Below the pieces are notes generated by a model that saw nothing but the letters and a program-made list of their open reading frames with translations, searched no databases and had not been told where the DNA came from. A stretch of 64,000 bases of DNA, taken from the NCBI GenBank assembly GCA_013398275.1, contig VZSE01002737.1, forward strand, positions 189,961 to 253,960, in the 5' to 3' direction. The translations under genes were made by a program, and so were the position numbers. Origin of the DNA: Promerops cafer. Taxonomy: Eukaryota; Chordata; Aves; Passeriformes; Nectariniidae. Below are positions 11,401 through 22,360 of this stretch, piece after piece; the first letter of the stretch is position 1, and every line of letters starts with the position of its first letter.

Positions 11401-13373
11401 CCATGGAGTTTTAATTATCAAATCTGAGCTTACATTAACAGCACTATTCACTCACATGTCCTGATTGTCATTTGTTGTGCCACGCCATTTCAGGAGACAC
11501 CACAGTCACCAAGTTTTTGGGTCAGATGTTAACTTCTCTTAAGTACACTTCACACACCTCAATGAAATGCTTTAGCAAAAGTGCCAGAAATATTCTGTGA
11601 ATGATAGATGAGCTTGTAGATACAGATATGAGGTTTGAAATTCCCTTTAAAAAGGGAGGGGTTCCAAACCTGTTAGTTGGTGTTTTTAAATCTTCCTGCT
11701 GCAGCTGCTGTCATGCAAGATTCTTACTGAAGAGAAGTAAATGTGTATAAAATCAAGCACCAAAGCTTAGATAGTCACAGGACTGAAAATAAAGAAGCAT
11801 TTGGGCAGCTCTGAAGACTGGGCTGTTGCAGGGCACAAATAAGAGTGTGGGAGGCCATACCAAGCACCAGACCCGTGCTGATGTGACTGTCGTACCCCTT
11901 GCCGTGCCGCTCTCTCAGGAAGCACAGCTGCCTGCAGCCAGGGCTGCCTGGGCAATAGCTGAGCTCCTGGGTCTCAAATTCTCCCTCTGCAGTTTGTCAC
12001 CACCTGCCAGGAGCTGGGGCTGGCCGTGGCTGCGTCCTCCACGGAGTGCATTGTGTTCCTCACTAACCGGGAGACAGCCACTTGCACGTGTGGGTGACAG
12101 ATGGTCTCTGCCAAGTCCAAAGGGATTTCTCAGCAGCTTTCCAGCATCAAAAAGATGATAGTTTTTTTTTCCCTGAATTCTTATGTTTTTGAGATCAAAA
12201 GCAGACAGAAGGAAAACTGGGCTTCAGACCAGTAGAATGTCGCAATTTGCTTTGCCTCACAGGGTTTATTTAAGCAGGAACACTGATGATCATTTTTCAT
12301 CATCAGCTGGTTAGTACAGTTGGGTTTGTTGCTGAAGACATTAATACTTTACTTGGCTAAATCCAATCTGACTGCTTCTCCATGCAGATTAATTGCATTG
12401 TGGATTTGGTCTGGAGTGACTTCACAAGGTACAATCATACTATGGATATGGCCTTGACAATCTCAGCTTGCTTTCTTGTTTTTCCAAAGGGATTCAAAGG
12501 CCTTAGAATCCATCTGGTGTTTTCTGAAGTCTGATATCCTTGTTAGATCTTTATGTAATAAGTGCTCTTTTTAAGGATGTTAATTATACTAAAGCAAGTT
12601 ATTGTGTTGTACCAGCTGCTGAAAAAATGGCAAAGTTCCACAAAAAAGTAGTGATTCAGTTGAATCCTGTTCGACATATCTCCTTGATGGGGGAACCTTC
12701 CAAGCTGTGCTCTGGTACCTTGGTGTGCTTTGAAAAGCAGCTTTAGATGCACCAGTATTCCACAACGACTATTTCTCCCCCTTTTAAAATTAGATTTTAA
12801 AAGGGAAGAAGCTCAATGGTCTTGGCTCATCCATTATTCTCCTGTTGTGAAACAAGCACTTCTCTGTCAGAAGTGAATTCCAGTGACAAGTTTTCTGGGT
12901 GGTTTGAGCTGCAGTAACCTCTTTTTTCTTCTCAGTACTGAACCTGTTGCAGTTTAAGGAAATACAAATCCACTTCTGAGGTGACTGAGATTCTGCCACA
13001 CAGATGTGGAGTGTAACCATAAAGGAATAGAATATACAAGAGAGATTTGTGGCAGAAGATTAACTCAGGAGTGTGAGAGGCATTTATCACTGACCTGTTA
13101 AAGGAGGAGAGAGTCTGAGATCACAATCTTTGCTAGCAGAAATGTCCCTAACACTGGAAATTCCATGCATATTACTGCAAAGCAAAAATTATGCTGATTT
13201 TGTTGTCTCTTTTTCACTGCTGATGACATACTAGTTTTATACTGTTTTCATTTAATTACACTATCTATAAACTGTAAGGTAATGACTAACATATAAAATA
13301 TTACTAATGCATATGTGGTTTTGGAGACATTTTATGTAACAATTAATTTTTTTTCTTATACATTTTGCACAGT
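8485..13373. other. Non-coding unique DNA, no gene seen
   Basis: AT-rich sequence without a supportable exon. A locally GC-richer patch lies at about 11,820-12,150, where a 110-codon plus-strand ORF results from low stop-codon density rather than from any recognisable protein. A perfect octamer motif (ATTTGCAT) lies near 9,564, and a perfect inverted repeat is at 12,779-12,805. At 10,590-10,620 there is a weak MIR-like phrase too short to call. Confidence 0.55.
12779..12805. repeat. Perfect 12-bp inverted repeat, 3-nt spacer
   Basis: The arms CCCTTTTAAAAT (12,779-12,790) and ATTTTAAAAGGG (12,794-12,805) are exact reverse complements around TAG. It could form a short hairpin or cruciform. It has no associated ORF or terminator context, so it is probably either a chance AT-rich palindrome or the remains of a small inverted-repeat transposon. 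Confidence 0.7.
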
Positions 13374-13970
13374 TGTGGGAAGGACTATTGGGGTTTTACC
13401 CCAGCTGGCAGCAAAGCCCCACACAGCCACTGGCTCATTGCTGGCAGGAAGAGAGAATTGGAAGAGTAAAAGGAAGATAACTTATGGGCTGAGATAAAGA
13501 GTTTAACAGGTAAAGCAAAAGCCACACACACAGGCAAAGCAAAACAAGGAATTCATTCACCACTTCCCAAGGGCAGGCAGGAGTTCAACCATCCCCAGGA
13601 AAGCAGGACTCCATCATTCACAACAGAGACTGGGGAAGACAAACCCTATCACTCCAAACATCCCCCCACTTTCTCATTCTTCCCCAGCTTTATATATTGA
13701 GCATGATATCTTATGGTCTGAAATGTCCCTTTGGCCAATTGGGGTCAGCTGTCCCAGCTGTGTCCCCTCCCAACTCCTTGTGCACCCCCAGCCCACGTGC
13801 TGGTGGTGTGGGGTGAGTGGCAGAAAAGGCTTTGACACAGTGCAAGCTCTGCTCAGCAGTAATGAAAATATCTCTGAATTATTGACACCATTCCCAGCAG
13901 AAATCCAAAACACAGCCTCGTACCAGCTACTATGGAGAAAACTAACTCTATCCCACCCAAAAGCAGCACA
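13374..13970 (-). mobile_element. Solo LTR of an avian endogenous retrovirus
   Basis: The approximately 597-bp block matches, along its full length, an LTR that I recognise as common in bird genomes; I cannot name the family with certainty. On the minus strand it opens at TGTGCTG near 13,970. It then carries a TATA box at 13,688-13,700, a polyadenylation-like AACTCTTTATC/GTTAAA region near 13,490-13,510, and ends at CCACA near 13,374, giving the TG...CA ends typical of LTRs. No gag, pol or env sequence flanks it, so it is a solo LTR left by recombination between two LTRs. I could not identify a clear target-site duplication, so the ends may be off by a few bases. Frames of 104 and 109 codons inside it are incidental. 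Confidence 0.85.
13688..13700 (-). promoter_or_regulatory. LTR TATA box
   Basis: On the minus strand the sequence reads TCAATATATAAAG, a strong TATA element. It lies about 180 bp before the LTR's polyadenylation-like region, the usual U3-R order. It could still start transcription leftward (toward lower coordinates). Confidence 0.6.
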
Positions 13971-16900
13971 AATGTACAATGTAAACAAAATATTTCAGTC
14001 TAAAAGAACGTGCTACATAGATGTCAGTGAATTCTGTATAGTAATTCTGTAGAGGGGGATAGACTATACAAAAAAGAAAAAAAAAGCAAAGCTCAGATTT
14101 AGCATCAGATTCTATTTTACATTGAAAATACAAAAATTCAAGCTCAGCTGTGATTCAAGCTTCTGATGATTTACAAAATCTACTCGTGGATGGACTTGCC
14201 CAACAAAATGCATTTGCTTGAAGCACATTTTCTGAAAGGCCATCTAGGCTCAGGCTGGAGCTGTGATTGAGTCAAACAAGCTGTAAGTAAACCTGAGTTA
14301 TCTGGTTTACAACCAAACCAAACAAAAGCCCCATTCCAGAAAAATGATTCTGTTTCAGAAAATCTTGTTTTCCTTAAATAATATTGTAAGGAAATCTGCT
14401 TTCCCTCACAAGAAAAAATGTAGTGGTCTTCCCACTACTTTTTTTAACTGTATCAAAACTTCATTAGCCAAACTCCATTCACTTTTCACATCTAATTTTG
14501 GTTTATTAATGACTAGGTAGTAACATAAAATCAGACAACCTAATGAAGCACACAAATCAGATTTTATTCTCAAAGAATATGGTGAAATAGCCAGAGCCAT
14601 CCAGATTGATCTGTACACAATGCCATAAAACTCAAATAAACAGAGCATGTTGCACTCTCCCTCTCACCAATGAAACCTGCTGTCCTGAATGAAGAAGTGA
14701 AGACCACACATGTTTACTAGGAAATAGGCATCAGTGTTAAACTGACTATGCTTATCACATCTGGAATATATCCAGATTTAATTTGCAGAGACCCACATCA
14801 AGGGTTTGTTTGAATACATTGATTTCTGTCATAAATAACTCTCATCAGTCCTATAATTCGATGAAAAAGGGTAGCTCACTAAGTATATTCTTATAGTGAT
14901 TATGGAAGGAGACAAGAATACCTTCAAATGAATGTACTGCTATATTTGCATCATATCCATCAAAGAAGGACAAAGTAATCCCACATAAGACATTTTGTGG
15001 TTTTTGATGCATGCTGTAATCAGCTCGGGCCACATAAAGCTCAAAAGGGTTGTAAGAGAGGTACAGAAATTTAACTAAAAATCAAGGGAGAAAGGGAAAA
15101 AAAGAAAAAAATATTTTTTTCATCTTAATATTCTTTGCTGTGTTCAATGTTAGAGTGCCTTTCAACAGTAAGGCTCCTGTAATCACCCAGATCTGTGAAC
15201 ATTACGTGCTCCAGCTCAGCCGTGTTTTAAGAGACTTACTGCATTGTGGTGCACAACCACTTCACTTCTTATTAAAATAACATCACTCACCCTCTCTGGG
15301 AAATAAACAGACCTGTGCTTTCATTTGCTAAAAGAAACTTTGATTTGCTAAAGTTACAGGGCTGGGCTCAGAGCTCCTAATCACAGTCTGTCTCCGAGGG
15401 CAAGAGGGCAGCAAACCCCATCCCAGGTGTCAGGAGGGTGATGGCTGAGCTTCCTGAGAGCCAATTGATTTGCTGTAGAGTCCAGCTCTGTTTACCTTGG
15501 CCCCTACCACAACCCTAAAGGATTTGTGGATTCTCCTTCATAGTACTCAGTGATCAGAAAATAAAAAGTAAGTCTGTGATGGATTGGAACTGAATAAAAA
15601 TAAGACCAAAGTCAATACAAGTAGAATTTCATTTCTACCCTTTTGACCATGGAAACCTTCCAGGTACCTTGGCATTACTAGTACAAATTAACACATTACA
15701 TTTTCCTTCTCATACTGAAAAAATAAAATGGCAAAATAGGCATGCAGTAGGAAAGTATCATTTAAAAAACTTCTAAAAGATAAAGGTAATAAAAATGAAT
15801 TTTAAAAATATTTAATTTTATCCATTGGTGGCTTTTCTATACAATACAACCCTGCAGACAAGCAATTGCACACCAGAATTAGGAAACACATAATTCCTTC
15901 CATTGCTATTCAAATGCTATCCCTAATACACACAACAAAAAAGAAGCCTCTTACTAAGAACAATGATGGGGTTTATTTTCTTCTTATTTGATCCAGGTGG
16001 TCCAAAAGTAGAGGTTAATGGTGGAGAATGCTGTTAGCAGCCTTATTCTGGAATGTTTTAAAAGGCATGAAACCGTCCAAATATTGCTGCTCCAGGATCT
16101 CCCATACTTTCCCTGGGGTTATGTTGTCTTTCCTGTACTTGGTCTCTGCTTCTGCTTCAGATATCACTTCCCAAGCACTCGATCCCAGACTAAATTTATC
16201 ATGCAATTTACAGTACCTGCATTGCCATTTCCATCATGGCTCTCTGGCACTCCCGAGGAAATGTGCTCACTTGAGAAATGGGAATATTACTTGGCACTGG
16301 CATCAGATCTGATTGAGCTGGGGCAGCCTGAGAGGCCAAATTCATACGAACAGACCAGTAAAGGTAAATCATCCTTGAGAAAACATCTTGTATGTCACCA
16401 AGCAGACAAATGTGATAACACAACTCCTGTGAGAAAAGGTCTAGAGGACTCCTTTCCAACTCATCTCTCTTAAGAAAAAACAAGAGTGACAAAAAGTGTT
16501 TTAACAAGAGGATCGAGCATCTTGGCAGAAGGTGGTGTCTGAGTTTAAAAGACATCCATAAATCATTGTTAAATTATCTTTTATCTTCCCTTATCTGTCA
16601 TAAACAGATAAACCTGGAGTCCAAGGTTAACTGTGTGAACACTGCAACTACTAGAAGAGAGTTAGGCTACTACTCTAGGGAATTATGCAGGAGTTCCATA
16701 TGAGGAATCAAGTTCCTCAGACATGGTTTGAGAACTCACCATTAAGAAAATTCCACAATGCCCATAGGTTGAAAGGAATAGGATGTCTTTCAACATATGG
16801 AAGCTGAAACATTCTCTGCCTGCAACAGAGAATATTGAAGAGAATTTATTTTATGAAATTAAAAACTTCTAGAATTCAAAGCAAAATCATACTTGATATT

Positions 16901-17507
16901 GATACTTGATACTGATACTTGATATTCCAGAGGAAGCCAATAGAGCAGTGATAATTACATCTGCTGTCCATTAAGCATCACTCAACTGTTATCCTCAGTT
17001 CTGGATCCACTGGAGCTGGCCAGACATGCCACAAAGCCAGCAATGGTAACTGTCTCTGGTTTGTTGGAATGACCAACCTAAGGAAAAATATTATTTGTTT
17101 TCTGCAGACAATCACAGATCTTAAACCCCAGTCTACATTGCTTAGGATTATTTACTACTGGTAGTGATATCAGAGGACATGCCAGTCTTGAAGGCAAAGT
17201 GTGTGAGGCTGTGTGAAGTGTTGAGGCTTTATTTTGGAATTACGCAGTTTTGGGAAGTGGGGAAATGGAAATGTTTGCACTTTGGCTGAGGTGAGCATCC
17301 CACAGAGAGCAGCAGGGTCTGGTCTCTGACTGGAAGCTGCTACTGCAGTGTGTGTGTACTCATGTGGCTCCAGTGAGTATCCAGTGTCACTGAAGCACGT
17401 CCTGTGGGGAAGGCTGAGGGAACTGAGATCATTAGAGTGGAGAAAGGAAATTTTTGGGAAGAAGTGATAGCAGTCTGCCAGTAAACTCAATATCATAAAG
17501 AAAGAGA
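13971..17507. other. Non-coding DNA with an unresolved ORF-dense block
   Basis: Mostly AT-rich unique sequence. The only notable part is 16,015-16,560, where both strands carry overlapping frames (151 codons on +; 115 and 63 codons on -). I recognise no domain in any of them. A plausible splice donor (CAG|GTACTG) lies on the minus strand near 16,215. A small GC-richer patch lies near 15,360-15,500. I do not call a gene here. Confidence 0.45.
16890..16926. repeat. 13-bp tandem repeat, about 2.8 copies
   Basis: The unit TACTTGATAYTGA occurs at 16,890-16,902 and 16,903-16,915, and partially at 16,916-16,926. The copies differ at one position. It is a small minisatellite-like expansion with no visible function. 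Confidence 0.85.
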
Positions 17508-17806
17508 GAACCAAGCTCTTTACTGAGATACGCAGGAGAAGACTGAGAGAAAACGGTAATGAATTGACACAGTGTTAATTATGTTGTGATAAAATGAAAA
17601 AAGAAAATGCTATGAGCATAATTAAGCACTGGAACAAGGCTATGTGATTGTGGGATCTCTCTCCTTGGAGGTTTACAAGACCTGCCTGCATGAACCCATA
17701 AGCAACAAAGTCTAAATTCAGCATTGGCTCTGCTTTGAGCAGGGAGTTTGACTAGAAACCTCATGAGGTCCTTTCCAGCCTAAATGCTTCTATAATTCCA
17801 TAAATA
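17508..17806 (+). mobile_element. CR1 LINE 3' fragment (old, diverged)
   Basis: The right part follows the CR1 3' end in order: an 'AAGCACTGGAACAAGGC' phrase (the family's 'GAGCACTGGAACAGGTTGCC'), then 'CTCCTTGGAGGTTTACAAGA', 'CTGCTTTGAGCAGGGAGTTTG' (shortened here) and a 'GGTCCTTTCCAGCC' near-end phrase. The part left of 17,600 aligns only loosely with the CR1 'CTCTTT-CAGTG' region, so the left edge is uncertain. It is 5'-truncated like nearly all CR1 copies and has no intact frame. It is more degraded than the copy at 32 kb. Confidence 0.75.
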
Positions 17807-20800
17807 ATTTGCCCAAATTCCATTATGTTGTCAAAGGAGCTTTAAAAACCTTGAGAAAGGTCACAAAAGCAGTTCTGCTGGAGAATTGGATATTAGAGAG
17901 TTATTTCCCTGGGGCTGGAGCCCATCTATAGGTTGGTGTATTTTTCTTCTTGCTGTGTTTGGGTAGTTACTTCTAAGTTAGACACATATACTGTGAGGCT
18001 AAAGCTTATGGAATAGAAGCTGTGCTCAATTCTAGGTAGCATTAAGATTTTGGTCTTGATTGTCTGCTTTGGGACTGCAAAACAACATTGCTTATTAGAG
18101 CAGGTTGTGTTCAGTGAGTATAAATTTCTTTGAGAACAGTCTAGTTCAGATTGTGGAAGGATAAGGCCCTCAATTCACAGCACACATTTGTGTCTTACAA
18201 GACTTTCTTTATTCTTTTGTTTTTGTCTGACTAAAAGAGCACCCTCCTAAAAGGTAGAGTCAGCATAGAGACACAATATGTTTTCATTTCCTTTTTTTTT
18301 TTCTAAGTCATTTGTTTGCATCATATTGTTTGTTGGTTTGTTTGGGTTTTTTAAATTCTTCCTTTTATAAGAAGGATTTAACAAGGTCATAGAGTTTCCA
18401 GTATTCTTCTTTGTAGCAGTTTTTAGGGTGATCAACATAGTTCACTTCTCAGAGAAAAAATCAGGCAGTTTTCCCACTTGAGTATGATACTCACAATGCT
18501 GCTGTGTTTAAAGTTGTTTTCCGAGGGTTGGGAAAAGTGCACTTGGTCATGAATGCTACAGCATAGTACACCTGTAACTCCAGAATTTCCCATTTGAAGA
18601 AATGACCACTTAGCCCAAGTGATGGACAAATGGAAAGGTTAGGTTAAATTATCTTGGAAGAATGGATGAACCAGAATAGGTAATTTTTCTGACCACAATT
18701 AATATAGTGTTCCTTTTGTTGTGTCATTTTCTAGGCAATGTGATTTATTAAGCTTTCCATTTTGAAATCCAGGACTGACAGGTTTTAATGGTGATTTCAA
18801 GTGCAATTGGTTCTCTGATTTTGCTGCTTTACTCTTTGGTCAAAATTTTAAGCTAATGTGCTGCCCAGTTTTTTCCATCCTGATTTACTTTTCTCTCTCC
18901 TATTTCCTGTAAACTCTTATCAAGTGTGTCAGATGGAATTATTATCTATGAAATTGACAATTTTTGTTGCACTTTTTATCCTTTATGTGATTGTATTCTA
19001 CTGGAAATATTGATTTGAAGTGCTACAGTGTCACAGCAAGCTTCATTTAAAGTTATTATCGCATCTGTCTATATAAATATGAGAAATCCCTCTTCTGTAA
19101 TCTTTTTTATTATTATTAGCATTGAGCCGTCTTGATTCTGACTGAAAAATAAAATAGTATCTTCCCAATCCCTTGCATGTACTGAATTTGTACTTTTCTG
19201 CTAAGTAGAATATGATCTCACTCAACTTAGGGAGTCTTGTCATTAGTACTTCCCTTTGATTTCATAGGCAGCACATCCTTCTGTGCTGATTCTCACTGGA
19301 TTTCATTTTGTGATTGAAAGCTTCTCTAAGAACTGCACAAAGGGTACAAAAAATGTGACCTGCTAACATTTAAAGAGTCAGCTCTCCACAAGTGGAAAGA
19401 CTCAGGCAAATGGCTCAGTGGCAGAGGGGGGGCCTGCTCATACTGGAAAACTGCTACGGAGACCTTCGGAAGAAAAACATCTCATTGGATAGGCAAGTGG
19501 ACACAGATGTACAGAAAATATATGTGAGAGAGAGAGAGAGAGATCAAGTTTGATGCACAGAGGCAAAACCCATGGGCAGACACTGCCTTTTAAAGGTGAA
19601 GCACTGGCAGAGAGATAACACAAAAGATACAGAGTTTTAGACCCATCCTTACCAATAGCTCATCTCTCCAGGGTACAGCAAGGGAAATTCATCACCATGG
19701 ATAGCAATCAGGACAAAGATGGTTATCAAAAAACATCCATTTAGGGACACACTACCTACTGAGAACTCAGGCTGTTGAGGACAAAAGTGTACAAAGGACA
19801 TAGGTTTCAATTTCTACTGGTTCACATTATTAGGGGGGGTGTGAAAGAAAATTAAATATGTAAGAGGAAAACAATTTAAAAAAAAAAACAAGAAGAAGCA
19901 GAGAGTCATTTCCCAGTGAGGAATAATAAAGCCTCTTCCTGGTATATGAACCCATGGATGATATTTGTTGCTGCCACGTGCAGCACAACCAGTTGCAACC
20001 CAGAGGCTCATTTGAGGTATAGATGAGCAAAGGAAACAGCACATTACACTGTTTGACAGCTGCTCATCCTCGAGGCAGATGTGGCTTGGGGTAGTGCTGC
20101 CTGAAACTTCCTTCCAGTTACATCTTTTTATTTTTAGCAGTGCAAGACAGTTCACTTTATCATTTTAATCAAAGAGAACAGGCTGCAATGTGCAAGGGAA
20201 TGCTTCCATCTCAGCCATTGATCACTTCATAAAATTGGCAGCATCTTTTCAGCCTCTCAGTCACTTCAGATTCCCCTTCTGACCCCCGAACGTATGACAT
20301 GAAACCAAGCAAGTTGTTAACTGTAAAGATGATAAAGCTTATTCATATGCCAGGAGTATTTAATTGATTTTTCCTCTTTCAAAGCTGTTGGCCTTTTTTA
20401 TTTTTTTAAGGTGTTGATTGTTGGTGGGCTACTGAGGGTCTGCTCCAACAGTAGGATCGACTGTCAAGTACCACCAGGTGACCCTGACATTAAGCTGTAC
20501 TCTCTTCAACTTAATAGAAGATATTCCCACACACCCCCAAATGAAAAAATGCTTATGGAAAAGTTCTTCCCTGGAATATGATAAAGATTGAAAGGACTAC
20601 AGAAATCTTTTTCCTCCTGGGTTTTTATACCCAGCCCAACAGCCTCACGGAAGAAAGCTCTACTCAAATGACTTCAGATATGTTTGCCTGCTTGCTCTCA
20701 CTAGAGCTTTTAACATGCATGATGCAGCAAGCAGACTTGAAACTCAATAGAAACATCTGATGCCTCACTGCTGTACCTTGGGCAAAGAGAGAAAATTTCC

Positions 20801-22334
20801 CTGTTTGGAATTCTCCTCTTGTAATAAATGAAAGCATTAAAATGGAAGGACTGCAGGTTCAAAAGAAAATGTGGAAATGAATTATCAATCAAGAATCTGA
20901 GAGCATTAGATAAAGGCAATAACAATCTCACAGAAGCCAGGGGCTTGAGAGAAAGAGCTATTTGAAAGCACACAGTTGCAAACATTGCAATGCTGTGTCA
21001 GACACAAACATTTTCCTTTTTTATTTTTCTCAGGGGATTTCTACAGGAAGGTAGGAAATTATATCCATCAGCTTTAGCACAAAGCTAGGAACTAGATTTC
21101 TTACAAAAGGCAGAACTCCCTTACTATGGCTTTTCCCTAAAATACATTTTAAATGTAGTAATTTAGCAGGGCAAATCAATGCAAAGATAAAAATGCCTGC
21201 CTGGAGTAGTAGATATAGAGATACAAGCTCTGACCCCACTTTTATACAGAAGAGTTCCAAGAACAGAACACCTTCCCATGACACAGTTATTCTTCAGGCA
21301 GGGAGAATTTCTGTTCTTCTAATGAAATATATGTGTGTCTTTTGTTTAAGACATTTCCCTGTCCTTTGCTCCCAGGGGAAAAAGAGCCATAAAACTTTCC
21401 TCTTTTCCTAACCCTAGCTCAAGTTACTATTGATGCCTTTCAAACCAAGAACTTCTGAGGTTTCTAAAATTACCTCAGAAGCACAATTAACTTTCCTCTA
21501 GGATGACTGGACTGCTCCCAGAACTCAGTGCAAGCACTGAGGTTTAAGGCTTTTGTCTTACTAGACAGAAATAAGGTAGACATCTCTCTCTGCAAATGAG
21601 AGAACCTGACTGCTGAATAAATCTGCCTACCCAGTGCTCAGTACCTTGCCCTAACCTTTTTAGTCTTCAGCTACAGACCTGTGTTGCCTTTTAAATAAGA
21701 ACTAGAACATATCCTTCTCCCTTCTTTCTGAAAGCTCTGCTATATAAGGCATCTTGGAAAAAAGCTCTAGCAGGCAGGAACTCTTCCCCCTCACCTGGTA
21801 GCCTGTGGAGGAACTATTTAGTAAATGACATTTGGCCCAGGCTTCAATGACTGAGGCATGAACCTGTAGTAACAGACCTACTCCAGATGGAGAACTCTGC
21901 AATAGACCTACCCCTTCCCACCTGGTTTGTTAAGTTTTTGCACACCAGTAGTGCAGCTAAACTGACAGTACTGGGAATAGTAACTATATGAAACCTGGAC
22001 CACACATGAGACAGCAACCTTAAGACAAAGAATAACTGGGCCTTTGCCCCAGCTTTAATTTATTACAAGGTGGAAAGGTCCTATTCTAACCTGTGCTTCC
22101 AGTTTCAATCTGAAATACTGATATTACTTCAGAGGAGTCTGTGGATTAAGGGCTGTCACCAAAGAAATGAGAAGCATGAAGAGAAAAAAGACTTGAAAAC
22201 ATGGGCCATTGAAAAGCAGAATAAGTAAAATGCTTTCTTGTGCAGACAGTTTTTAACAAGAAAAATGCACTCATTGCCTAGGGGAAGACACAATTCCCAG
22301 TATTTTTTCCAGCTGTTAAGACAAACCAGTAGTG
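17807..22334. other. Non-coding unique DNA, no gene seen
   Basis: AT-rich sequence with only short frames (at most 113 codons, minus strand, 19,814-20,155) and no protein resemblance. It contains the GA microsatellite at 19,526. Pyrimidine-rich runs near 18,290-18,350 are simple low complexity. Confidence 0.6.
19526..19543. repeat. (GA)9 microsatellite
   Basis: Nine perfect GA dinucleotides. Short dinucleotide repeat, probably length-polymorphic. Confidence 0.9.
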
Positions 22335-22360
22335 AGTAGTAGTAGTAGTAGTAGTAGTAG
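22335..22360. repeat. (AGT)n trinucleotide repeat
   Basis: Nearly nine uninterrupted AGT units, with an imperfect AGTAGTG lead-in from 22,328. In one plus frame it reads as a polyserine run, but that frame has no other coding support. Confidence 0.9.

Noticed and set aside
13674..14052. ORFs of 104 and 109 codons on opposite strands
   Set aside because: They lie mostly inside the solo LTR and are not retroviral coding frames.
22335..22360. Polyserine-encoding triplet repeat in a coding exon
   Set aside because: The surrounding 77-codon frame has no other coding evidence; it is a plain microsatellite.
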